Source: Cryomorpha ignava (lineage in GTDB: Bacteria > Bacteroidota > Bacteroidia > Flavobacteriales_D > Cryomorphaceae). From it: DNA of 64,000 bases. Positions 36,574 through 44,216 of the stretch are shown here, piece by piece. Positions within the stretch are counted from its first letter, which is position 1. The number at the start of each line of letters is the position of its first letter. The notes under the pieces were generated by a model. That model ran no database searches. It was not told where the DNA came from and saw nothing but the letters and a program-made list of their open reading frames with translations. Made by a program: the position numbers and the translations under genes. The stretch spans positions 62,001 to 126,000 of the forward strand of contig NZ_JAAGVY010000009.1 in the NCBI RefSeq assembly GCF_010686655.1. The letters are read 5' to 3'.

Positions 36574-36900
36574 ATGATCTTACATCGAGAAATCGAAGAA
36601 AAAGCTCAAGAATGGAAAGTACCGCCACGGTGGAAAAAGATTACGTATTGGGACATTTTTTATCTGTATTTCTTGAACAGTACAAGGATAAGTTGGTATT
36701 CGAAGGGGGAACTTGTTTAGGAAAGTGCTACATCGAAAATTATCGTTTTTCTGAAGATTTGGATTTTGCCGCTTTGGAAAACACATTTGTGCTGAGCAAA
36801 AAAATATTAAGAAAATAGTTAAGACTATTGAGAAAAAAACTGGAATTCAATTTTTCGTAGCAGCCATCAACAATGGAGGCAAGGTTGCATTTATGGCTTG
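36574..36900 (+). pseudogene. Frameshifted AbiEii-type nucleotidyltransferase toxin remnant
   Basis: Starting ATG ATC TTA, the first frame gives MILHREIEEKAQEWKVPP. The next frame (from about 36630) gives TVEKDYVLGHFLSV, LVFEGGTCLGKCYIEN and YRFSEDLDFAAL. These are the hallmarks of the AbiEii/AbiGii toxin family (GG-T and the D-L-D nucleotidyltransferase motif). A second shift near 36815 joins a further fragment (KIVKTIEKKTGIQF). At least two frameshifts and a missing C-terminal half mean it is inactive. AbiE is a type IV toxin-antitoxin phage-defence system. Confidence 0.78.
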
Positions 36901-36931
36901 AATCTACCTTATCATAACTTTTCTATTTTTG
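36898..36931 (+). promoter_or_regulatory. Candidate promoter of the SNF2 helicase gene
   Basis: TTG (36898-36900), 23 bp, then TATTTTTG (36924-36931), matching TAnnTTTG; start codon 28 bp downstream. Confidence 0.4.
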
Positions 36932-36958
36932 TGATTGAAGTGATTTAACTACTTACCT

Positions 36959-39787
36959 ATGTCCACACAACTCATATTCGACCCCGTAGCGGCAGGATCC
37001 CTTAAATGTCCTTTTACCTTTTTTATAAAACTACTATCGGGAAAAAACACAACATTCCAACACGAGCCGTATTCCGTGAAAAACCTGCAAGCTATTTATT
37101 CGAAGGATTACGACCAGAATACCCTAAAAACTTTGGCTTTATTAACGGTGGACGAACTCAATAAAGAAGAAAAAAAGTATGCCTCCCATTATCGGCAATT
37201 AAAACCAAGAAGAGATTTGGAGGATTATATCGACCAATATTTATCGGAATATTACTTCAATTCCTTCCGTCAAGTTTTTCATATCCTCTCGGCAAACCAA
37301 CAGCTCTATCACAGAATAAAAATTAGCGAAAAACGGTATAGAAACCTACCGTGCAATTTTGATACTTCTGAGGTTCCCGAACTATCCTTTAAGATTGTGC
37401 GAAACGGAAAAAGACTTTCCATTGCCACTTTTTTTCAACTGAACAATGAGAGTTACGAGGCCGCAGAGGTCAACCGGTTCCAGTTTTTAATTTGTTGGAA
37501 CAATACTTATTACATGCTAAAAAAATCCGATTGGAAAGTATTGGAAGACATTGCCGAAGCCGGGACGTTCGACCATGATACCTACCTTGAAAAATACAAC
37601 AAGAAACTGAAAAAATATCCGTTGGATCTCGGGGGGGCTTTTAGGGAGGAAACTCGGGAAGCAAGCCCCCAAGCGTTGATTCAGATTTCTGAATTGGGCG
37701 GCGACATGTTGATGTTTTTACCCCGTTGGGATTATGACGGCACTATTGTGGAAGACGATAAAGATATATTTACGATTTATGAGGGAGAAAAGCGGATTAC
37801 TTATAAACGTGATAAAAGAGCAGAACGGGAAACTCTGGAATTCCTGCAAAATGCCCATCCTAATTTTAAAGGCCAAACCATCTTTTTCCTGAAGTTCAAC
37901 GAAGCTTCCAAAAAGAACTGGTTTTATAATTTTTACCACGAGCAGCTCAAGGATAATTTCTCCGTAACCGGTATGGATATGCTGGGCTATTTTCGGTATT
38001 CGAACCACAAAGCACAATCAAACCTTAGCATTACGAAAACATTGGATAACACGGTAGCCGCCCAATTTACAACCTATTTCGGTGCCGAAAAAATAGACAC
38101 AAAAACCCTTCAAAAAGCTCTAAGCCAAGGAGATCATTTTGTTTTATTGAAGGACAATTCCCTTGGCATACTTTCGGAAGAGTGGTTAAAAAAGTATGCT
38201 TTATTTGTAAAAAACGCCAAAATCGATAAAGATGAGATCCAATTTGCCAAATGGCTTCCACTTATTTCGGGTCCAGAACATCATCAGGCTGCCCTTAGTA
38301 TCGTTTTTCCCAAAAACTGGTTGGAAGAATGGAACCGTTGGAATCAGTCGGAAGACCAACTTTATGTAAAACCGGATTCCATCAAGGCCAAGTTAAGAAA
38401 TTACCAACAAAAGGGCTACGAATGGTTAAACTTGATGGCCGAAATCAATGCGGGAACCCTACTGGCAGATGACATGGGTTTGGGGAAAACCTTGCAGTCT
38501 ATCTCTGCGATGGCTTACTGGCTAAAAAGCAATCCAGAATCCAAGTTCTTAATCGTCTCTCCGGCTTCGCTTATCTACAATTGGAAAAATGAATTTGAAA
38601 AGTTTGCGCCAGATTTCAACCTCTTCATCTATCACGGCGCCCAAAGGGATATTCACGATTTTTTAAAAGGCGACAACCAGGTGTTGATCACCTCGTATGC
38701 TTTGATCAGGAACGATAACGAACTTTTCTCAAACATGCTATGGGAAGCGATCGTGTTGGATGAAGGCCATCACATTAAAAATTACACTTCCCAACAAACC
38801 CAGGCCGTACTGAAGCTCAACGGAAAACGAAGGATTATCCTCAACGGGACGCCCATTATGAATAATATCACCGATTTATTCCCGCAATTACATTTTCTAT
38901 TGCCCCAGCTCTTTCCTTCCCAAAAGCATTTTAAGGAACAATTCGAGAAACCCCTCCAACATAAAAAAATAGAAGGACAAATGGATGCCCTCAAAAAAAT
39001 GACCAGTCCATTTATGTTAAGACGGACCAAGGAAACCGCTGCCCCCGACCTGCCCCAAAAAACAGAATCCGTGCTTTGGTGCGAGATGGAAGATGAACAG
39101 CGTTCGGCTTATGAAGACATAAAAAGCCATGTAAGGAACAATATTATGATCCAAATTAAAGACAAGGGATTAAACAAGGCCAAATTGGGTGTTTTGCAAG
39201 GGATCACCAAACTCCGGCAGGTTTGCAGTTCGCCCCGACTTTTAAAGAAAGAATCGGATTTTAGTTCCAAACCTTCCATAAAAATAGATAATTTAATCGA
39301 AACCCTGACTTCGGATCTAGCCAATCACAAGGTTCTTGTTTTCTCTCAATTTTTAGGCACAATGGATCTATTGTCCGAAGCCTTTGAAAAAAACGAGATC
39401 ACTTTTCGCCGGTTTAGCGGAAAAACCACTGCAAAAGAGCGCATCCGCTTGGTTTCTGAATTTCAAGAAAAGGATTCGGACATACAGGTGTTCTTATTGA
39501 GCTTGATGGCCGGTAATTCCGGGATAAACCTGACCAATGCCAATTATGTTTTTCTGATGGAGCCTTGGTGGAATAAAGCCGTTCAGCAACAAGCTATCGA
39601 CCGGACCCACCGGATTGGCCAGGACCAAAAAGTCTTTGCCTACAACATGATCTGTAAGGACACCATTGAAGAAAAAATCATGGCTTTACAGGAGAGAAAG
39701 CAGATACTCTCGGATGAGGTCATTGCGGACGATGGCAATTTCGTAAAAAACTTGACCGCCGACGATATTGCGTTTTTGTTTGAATAA
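36959..39787 (+). CDS. SNF2-family helicase/ATPase
   Basis: 942 aa. A long N-terminal region (1-470) of no clear family precedes a SNF2 core: Walker A DDMGLGKT (504-511), DEGH (601-604), then motif III-like NGTPIMN and the C-terminal helicase motifs QFLGTMDLL, LLSLMAGNSGINLT and QAIDRTHRIGQ. These proteins translocate on duplex DNA. Its setting, between a degraded type I R-M/AbiE locus and a HigBA module, suggests an accessory or defence region, although many Bacteroidota have such a helicase without known partners. No nuclease domain is visible in the N-terminal half. Confidence 0.9.
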   Translation: MSTQLIFDPVAAGSLKCPFTFFIKLLSGKNTTFQHEPYSVKNLQAIYSKDYDQNTLKTLALLTVDELNKEEKKYASHYRQLKPRRDLEDYIDQYLSEYYFNSFRQVFHILSANQQLYHRIKISEKRYRNLPCNFDTSEVPELSFKIVRNGKRLSIATFFQLNNESYEAAEVNRFQFLICWNNTYYMLKKSDWKVLEDIAEAGTFDHDTYLEKYNKKLKKYPLDLGGAFREETREASPQALIQISELGGDMLMFLPRWDYDGTIVEDDKDIFTIYEGEKRITYKRDKRAERETLEFLQNAHPNFKGQTIFFLKFNEASKKNWFYNFYHEQLKDNFSVTGMDMLGYFRYSNHKAQSNLSITKTLDNTVAAQFTTYFGAEKIDTKTLQKALSQGDHFVLLKDNSLGILSEEWLKKYALFVKNAKIDKDEIQFAKWLPLISGPEHHQAALSIVFPKNWLEEWNRWNQSEDQLYVKPDSIKAKLRNYQQKGYEWLNLMAEINAGTLLADDMGLGKTLQSISAMAYWLKSNPESKFLIVSPASLIYNWKNEFEKFAPDFNLFIYHGAQRDIHDFLKGDNQVLITSYALIRNDNELFSNMLWEAIVLDEGHHIKNYTSQQTQAVLKLNGKRRIILNGTPIMNNITDLFPQLHFLLPQLFPSQKHFKEQFEKPLQHKKIEGQMDALKKMTSPFMLRRTKETAAPDLPQKTESVLWCEMEDEQRSAYEDIKSHVRNNIMIQIKDKGLNKAKLGVLQGITKLRQVCSSPRLLKKESDFSSKPSIKIDNLIETLTSDLANHKVLVFSQFLGTMDLLSEAFEKNEITFRRFSGKTTAKERIRLVSEFQEKDSDIQVFLLSLMAGNSGINLTNANYVFLMEPWWNKAVQQQAIDRTHRIGQDQKVFAYNMICKDTIEEKIMALQERKQILSDEVIADDGNFVKNLTADDIAFLFE

Positions 39788-39889
39788 TACCGATTCGACA
39801 AATAATATAGTCCAATTTTGACTTCGCCTCATTGTACTATTTATTTGTTACTCTCGGCATTATTCAAACTCCATTTTAAATCCATTTTT

Positions 39890-39940
39890 GTCAGGTTTTA
39901 ACCTTACTATTAATTATTAATTGTCAGGCTTTAACCTGAC
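39890..39940. repeat. Paired palindromes, copy A
   Basis: GTCAGGTTTTAACCTTAC (39890-39907), 15 nt of AT-rich spacer, then GTCAGGCTTTAACCTGAC (39923-39940). Each unit is an inverted repeat of about 18 bp. The same two-unit, 15-nt arrangement occurs at 51600-51650. Confidence 0.75.
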
Positions 39941-40026
39941 TTTGCATTTGTCATATAACCTTATATTTCGTCATGATAATTAGTTCTATTTTTCAACATA
40001 TAATCCCATATTACAAAACTATTTGC

Positions 40027-40034
40027 TATTTTTG
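40027..40034 (+). promoter_or_regulatory. -7 box of the higBA operon
   Basis: TATTTTTG, 16 bp before the higB start, a full TAnnTTTG match. Confidence 0.4.
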
Positions 40035-40049
40035 CAGTAAACTGGATAA

Positions 40050-40346
40050 ATGCGGATAGTTACCTTTAAACGGATCAAGGAGTTTTCTGAAAAGCATGCC
40101 AATTCGAAAACTGCACTTCACGTATGGTATCATTTCGTATCAGAAAAAGAATGGGAAAATCTCAACGAACTAAAACGGGATTTCAATAATGTTGATTACG
40201 TTGGCAACCACCGTTTCGTCTTCAATATTAATGGAAATGCTTACATGCTAGTTGCAATTATCTCCTTCAATGCAAAGAAAGTGTACATCCGATTTATTGG
40301 AACACATTCAGAATACGATAAGATTCAAGACATTAAAAACATTTGA
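40050..40346 (+). CDS. higB: HigB-family mRNA interferase toxin
   Basis: 98 aa, matching the HigB_toxin family (MRIVTFKRIKEFSEKHANSK, HVWYHFVSEKEWENLNELKR, NGNAYMLVAII, VYIRFIGTHSEYDKI). These toxins cleave mRNA on the ribosome. Toxin gene first, antitoxin second is the typical hig order. The stop codon is 2 bp before the downstream ATG. Confidence 0.9.
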   Translation: MRIVTFKRIKEFSEKHANSKTALHVWYHFVSEKEWENLNELKRDFNNVDYVGNHRFVFNINGNAYMLVAIISFNAKKVYIRFIGTHSEYDKIQDIKNI

Positions 40347-40348
40347 CG

Positions 40349-40708
40349 ATGATCAAAACCGAAAAAGAATATCAAACAATAGTAGAAAGGGTTGAAACCC
40401 TTCTTCAAAATGCGGACAACATCGAAAACCGTGATACCAAAGGCTATATCGAGTTGAATCTCTTGTCAGATCTCGTAGCAGATTATGAGGAGCGCACCTA
40501 TCAAGTGCTAAAACCCGCACTTGTAGATGTGATAAAATTGCGCATGGCCGAGATGGGTTTAAATCAAAAACGGCTGTCAGAACTTCTTGGAGTAAGCACA
40601 TCACGCGTAAGCGAATACCTTAACGGAAAGAGCGAGCCTACCTTAAAAGTAGCGCGCGAAATGAGTATTAAACTCGGGATCGATGCTTCAATTGTTTTGG
40701 GGGTATGA
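40349..40708 (+). CDS. higA: HigA-family antitoxin (XRE helix-turn-helix)
   Basis: 119 aa from ATG 40349; a TTG 6 bp earlier overlaps higB and is an alternative. The N-terminal half is helical. The C-terminal XRE domain reads MGLNQKRLSELLGVSTSRVSE (about 69-89) and YLNGKSEPTLKVAREM. It should neutralise HigB and repress the operon. Its last 87 bp recur in a decayed copy at 42808-42894. Confidence 0.9.
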   Translation: MIKTEKEYQTIVERVETLLQNADNIENRDTKGYIELNLLSDLVADYEERTYQVLKPALVDVIKLRMAEMGLNQKRLSELLGVSTSRVSEYLNGKSEPTLKVAREMSIKLGIDASIVLGV

Positions 40709-40812
40709 GGCTTTAAACTTCTCTTGCTGATACGCTAACCCAGTCCACTGAAAAGATTATCCATAAGAATGCTTTCTGTGTTTTGTTTGGGGAAGTAAGC
40801 TTTTCGGCAATT

Positions 40813-42447
40813 TTAAAGCTTAATAACCTTCTTTTCTAAAGTCCCCTTTTCAGTCAAAACCTGAATAATATAAGTCCCACTGGGCAGATCACTCAATGCC
40901 AACCTGAAAATATTTTGATTTTGAAAATAAGAAGCCAATTCTTCCCCAAGAATTGAATAAACCCGAACCTGAGATCCAAGCAATGAATTTTTCAGGTGAA
41001 TGCTGATATCTTGATTAAAAGGGTTTGGATAAACTTGAATATCGTTTTCACTTAAAGCATTTTCTGCATTCAATGCACCCTCCTGATAGACTCTTACATA
41101 ATCTACAACCATAGCGCTCTCTGTAAAGTTTTGATTTACTGGATTTTGCATAGCCACATTGAGGAGAATATACTGATCAGCTATATAAGGCCAATTGTCC
41201 ATGTTTTGATTTTCGGGCTGGTAGGTATAGTAGATATTGCCATCAACGCTAAAGCTGATTAATTCTGGTGTCCACACCATGCCATACGTATGAAAAGTAT
41301 TTGAAACATCGTTTATATAGAGGCCACCATGATTTTCGGTTGCACCAAATGAAGATGGCGTGTGAAGTGCCGCCTGAACATAATTTTGGTTGGTTCCCCA
41401 ATGTTCCATAACATCAATCTCACCACATGCAGGCCAAAATGTTTGGCCGTATTGATCAGACCAAAATGCCCCTGGTTCTATTATGTTTTTACCCAATGTC
41501 CAAATAGCCGGCCATGTGCCGTAACCGAAAGGTAACTTAGCTCTTACTTCCATTTTACCATAAGTAAAGGCAAATTTCGAGTTGAGTCGTGCCGATGTAA
41601 AATTTCTACCAAGACCCTGGTCTGTATAATCTTCTCTTATGGCCACAATGTTTAGAAATCCATCTTCTACAAACGCGTTTTCTTCCCTATCGGTATAATG
41701 CTGAAGCTCATTATTGTACCAGCCACCTGCTGTGGGTATTTGTGTTTGGTAATGCCATTTGTCTGCATCGATTTCCGATCCATCAAACTCGTCAGACCAA
41801 ACCAGATGATTGTAGATATTACCTGTAGGATCATTTGTCAGATCAATTTCACCATCGTAATAAAAATCATCAAAGTAGGCTTGAACAAGATCAGCATTGT
41901 TCTCGCCATTAACTTGTAAAATCACCCGGTTAAAATCAGTGCGATTAACCGGAATATCTGAGTTCATATTCGCATTAATAAAAGCATCATTTTCAAAATC
42001 AAAACTCACTTCTTGCCATTGATCGAGCTGGACCTCCTTTATTATCTCGGTTTGCGTGGCCCAAGGTTGCGAAATAGCAGCATTTTGAAGTTTTAGAGAT
42101 ACTTGATTATTCTGAGAACCACTTATGGTTGCCGAAGGAATAAAAATCTTGAGAGTAAAACTGTGATTTTCGCTTAAATCAAAGCTGGCCGGAAGAGTGA
42201 ATCCTACGTGCGCATATTGCCCACCGAGATCTCGGTACCGCATAACCCTCGATGATAAATTTACACCTTCCTGAAACGGATTGCCCCAGGCGGTATCTGC
42301 TTGTGCTTCTGATGCATACCAACTTTCAATAGTTCCGTTGCCTTCAAAATCATCCTGTATAGTCAAGGGCTGACCATAAGTACAATTCACCGCTACACAA
42401 AGGAGGATTGTGAAAGAAAGGTTTAATTTACTCAATACCATATTCAT
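40813..42447 (-). CDS. Secreted GH16 beta-glucanase (laminarinase-like) with T9SS sorting domain
   Basis: 544 aa. A signal peptide (1-25) and a beta-sandwich carbohydrate-binding-like region (about 28-205) precede a GH16 catalytic domain (LVWSDEFDGSEIDADKWHY, 216-234). The catalytic signature E343-I-D-V-M-E348 (nucleophile and acid/base) is intact, and GTWPAIWTLG is present. The end (IQVYPNPFNQDISI ... KKVIKL) is a type A T9SS sorting domain. It should hydrolyse beta-1,3- or mixed-linkage glucans such as laminarin outside the cell. No SusCD pair is adjacent, so it is not part of a polysaccharide utilisation locus in this window. Confidence 0.94.
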   Translation of the reverse strand: MNMVLSKLNLSFTILLCVAVNCTYGQPLTIQDDFEGNGTIESWYASEAQADTAWGNPFQEGVNLSSRVMRYRDLGGQYAHVGFTLPASFDLSENHSFTLKIFIPSATISGSQNNQVSLKLQNAAISQPWATQTEIIKEVQLDQWQEVSFDFENDAFINANMNSDIPVNRTDFNRVILQVNGENNADLVQAYFDDFYYDGEIDLTNDPTGNIYNHLVWSDEFDGSEIDADKWHYQTQIPTAGGWYNNELQHYTDREENAFVEDGFLNIVAIREDYTDQGLGRNFTSARLNSKFAFTYGKMEVRAKLPFGYGTWPAIWTLGKNIIEPGAFWSDQYGQTFWPACGEIDVMEHWGTNQNYVQAALHTPSSFGATENHGGLYINDVSNTFHTYGMVWTPELISFSVDGNIYYTYQPENQNMDNWPYIADQYILLNVAMQNPVNQNFTESAMVVDYVRVYQEGALNAENALSENDIQVYPNPFNQDISIHLKNSLLGSQVRVYSILGEELASYFQNQNIFRLALSDLPSGTYIIQVLTEKGTLEKKVIKL

Positions 42448-42807
42448 AAGCTATTCTTAGCAGTTTGGCTTTGTAAAATTTGGGCATCGCTTTTTATAGA
42501 TTCAAACTATCATTGCAAGAGCTATTGAAAGAGATTGGCAATGTTAGTTCCTAGCATAAAATTGAAAAAAGTCGGTTTTGATTTGTGCTAATGTACAAAC
42601 CCGAATTTGCATTAAGAAGTTATTACTCATCAATAAACCATTAAAATCTTGGAAAGCTGAGAACCTAAGTAATTAAATCATTTGAAATGTGTAGGCTCTA
42701 TTTCTGTAAATACTTAAAATAATCTATGCCGATTTAGCGGGTAAAATTTCAAAAACTTTAAAAGACGATTGACCAACTGTATATGCTCGGTCTCAGCAGC
42801 AAATATT

Positions 42808-42894
42808 CACGGAAAGAGCGAACCCACCTTAAAAATAGTGCGCGAAATGAGCATTAAACTCGAAATCGATGCTTCAATTGTTTTGGGGGTTTGA
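42808..42894 (+). pseudogene. Truncated copy of the higA 3' end
   Basis: About 87 bp closely matches the last 87 bp of higA (40622-40708), encoding GKSEPTLKIVREMSIKLEI, then DASIVLGV and stop. No start or upstream homology is visible. It is either a local duplication or the relic of a second HigA-type gene. Confidence 0.75.
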
Positions 42895-42975
42895 AGATAA
42901 ACTTTCTGTAAAATATCACCTTGTCCGAAGGCGCTACTGAAAATGTATCGAAATTGAGATCATTAAAATCCCCTA

Positions 42976-42996
42976 TCCATATTTGCTAAATATGGA
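42976..42996. promoter_or_regulatory. Palindromic operator of the parDE operon
   Basis: TCCATATTT-GCT-AAATATGGA, a perfect inverted repeat of 9-bp arms, 36 bp before the parD start. Position and symmetry fit an autoregulatory site for a ribbon-helix-helix antitoxin. Confidence 0.65.
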
Positions 42997-43032
42997 CATA
43001 TTATTTAAATTAGCATACTTAAAGATAAAGCA

Positions 43033-43269
43033 ATGAATATCAGTTTCACAAAAAAGCAAGTCGAGTATATTACCAGTCAGGTAGAATCGGGTGATTATCA
43101 AAACAATAGTGAAGTTATTCGCGAGGCACTCCGCTTACACCAAATATACCGGGATAAACTAATCGCCGATTTACAAACAGAGATTGAAAAAGGACTAAAT
43201 AGTGGCAATAGCCAACGATCTGTAAAAGACATTATTGAATCAAAACGCAAGTCAAGGAAAACAGCCTAA
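43033..43269 (+). CDS. parD: ParD-family antitoxin
   Basis: 78 aa. N-terminal ribbon-helix-helix (MNISFTKKQVEYITSQVESG, NNSEVIREALRLHQ), then a charged helix (LQTEIEKGLNSGNSQRSVKDI) that would bind the toxin. It overlaps parE by one base (ATGA). Confidence 0.9.
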   Translation: MNISFTKKQVEYITSQVESGDYQNNSEVIREALRLHQIYRDKLIADLQTEIEKGLNSGNSQRSVKDIIESKRKSRKTA

Positions 43270-43574
43270 TGACCAAAAAGATCCTCAACTCGTATATTCT
43301 TTCAAATAAGGCCGATTCTGATCTGGATGAAATCTTCGATTATACTTTTGATGAGCACGGCTTTAATCAAGCTGTGAAGTATTTATCCGACTTAGAAAGT
43401 CTCTTCTGGCAATTAGTAAAGAATCCAAAACTTGGAAGAGAAAGAAGAGACTTAAAAAATGAAATCCTCAGTATTACTGAACAAGGTCACACTGTCTTTT
43501 ATCGAATACATCAGGATTATATTCTAATCGTAAGAGTGTTGCATGGGAACAAGGATATTCCCAGATCCCTGTAA
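43269..43574 (+). CDS. parE: ParE-family toxin
   Basis: 101 aa, RelE/ParE fold: YILSNKADSDLDEIFDYTF, LGRERRDLKNEILSI and HTVFYRIHQDYILIVRVLHG. ParE toxins usually inhibit DNA gyrase. One-base overlap with parD indicates translational coupling. Confidence 0.9.
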   Translation: MTKKILNSYILSNKADSDLDEIFDYTFDEHGFNQAVKYLSDLESLFWQLVKNPKLGRERRDLKNEILSITEQGHTVFYRIHQDYILIVRVLHGNKDIPRSL

Positions 43575-43678
43575 ACTTTTCTGTGTTTTGCGAAATAGAG
43601 AATATTTTTAGAGAATCTTTAGCCTAAATTTGCTCAACAAAAACCCTTCATGCTTAAACTCAAATTCAGACTAAAACC

Positions 43679-43888
43679 CTAAACCCCACAACTCCCACTA
43701 CCCGTATTTTTCACCCCAAGTTTATTCAAAATATTTTGCAATAAACACCATTGGGTAAGCGACGACTGAAACAAATTAACGCCTACAAAAGCAGCAAGCC
43801 AAAGCCAGTTTATATTTACATACATGGCAAGGATTAAACTGATTATAATAAAACTACCTGCAATTCCGTGAATGATTCTATTATGCAT
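43679..43888 (-). CDS. DUF2892 small membrane protein
   Basis: 69 aa from ATG 43888 (an upstream ATG at 43915 would overlap the PII-like gene by 35 bp). Two membrane helices (GSFIIISLILAMYV and WLWLAAFVGVNLFQSS) are followed by a short Cys-containing tail (SGSCGV), the layout of DUF2892. Such proteins often accompany rhodanese or transport genes. It is the last gene of the efflux operon. Confidence 0.8.
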   Translation of the reverse strand: MHNRIIHGIAGSFIIISLILAMYVNINWLWLAAFVGVNLFQSSLTQWCLLQNILNKLGVKNTGSGSCGV

Positions 43889-44204
43889 TTTCTGTAAAGT
43901 TTGATTGCTCCACATTCAGTGAAACAAAGTGAATTTTAGATGTGAATTCTTGAGCCGCATTCGCGCGATTTACTTCTTGAAATATTTTTTCGGCGGTTTC
44001 GCCTGAAGCGAAAACGTAAAAAATAACAGATCCGGTTGACCGACTCTCATCGCCGGCAAACCAATGCGGAACCGTTTCGCCAGTTGAATTGGTTTTGTAG
44101 CCCGTTATGTCGTGAAACGAAAAAGTGTCAACTTTACATTTCTTGAGAATATGTTTCAAATCAGTCTCATATTCTCTTACTGCTGTTATTACTACAAATT
44201 TCAT
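43881..44204 (-). CDS. PII-like signalling protein beside RND pump
   Basis: 107 aa with the ferredoxin-like PII pattern (MKFVVITAVREYETDLKHIL; SGETAEKIFQEVNRA), a long middle loop and no GlnB-type Tyr uridylylation site. PII-like proteins next to heavy-metal-type RND pumps form a described group (PII-NG). It sits 12 bp after the RND gene and overlaps DUF2892 by 8 bp, so it is in the operon. It may sense metal, nucleotide or pump state. Confidence 0.7.
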   Translation of the reverse strand: MKFVVITAVREYETDLKHILKKCKVDTFSFHDITGYKTNSTGETVPHWFAGDESRSTGSVIFYVFASGETAEKIFQEVNRANAAQEFTSKIHFVSLNVEQSNFTENA

Positions 44205-44216
44205 AGTGATTAAATT

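Larger units (their letters stand above)
42448..43032. other. Intergenic region with a higA fragment and the parDE operator
   Basis: 585 bp. It contains the higA 3'-end copy (42808-42894) and an 9-bp-arm palindrome (42976-42996). The rest is AT-rich with no gene seen. Confidence 0.6.
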
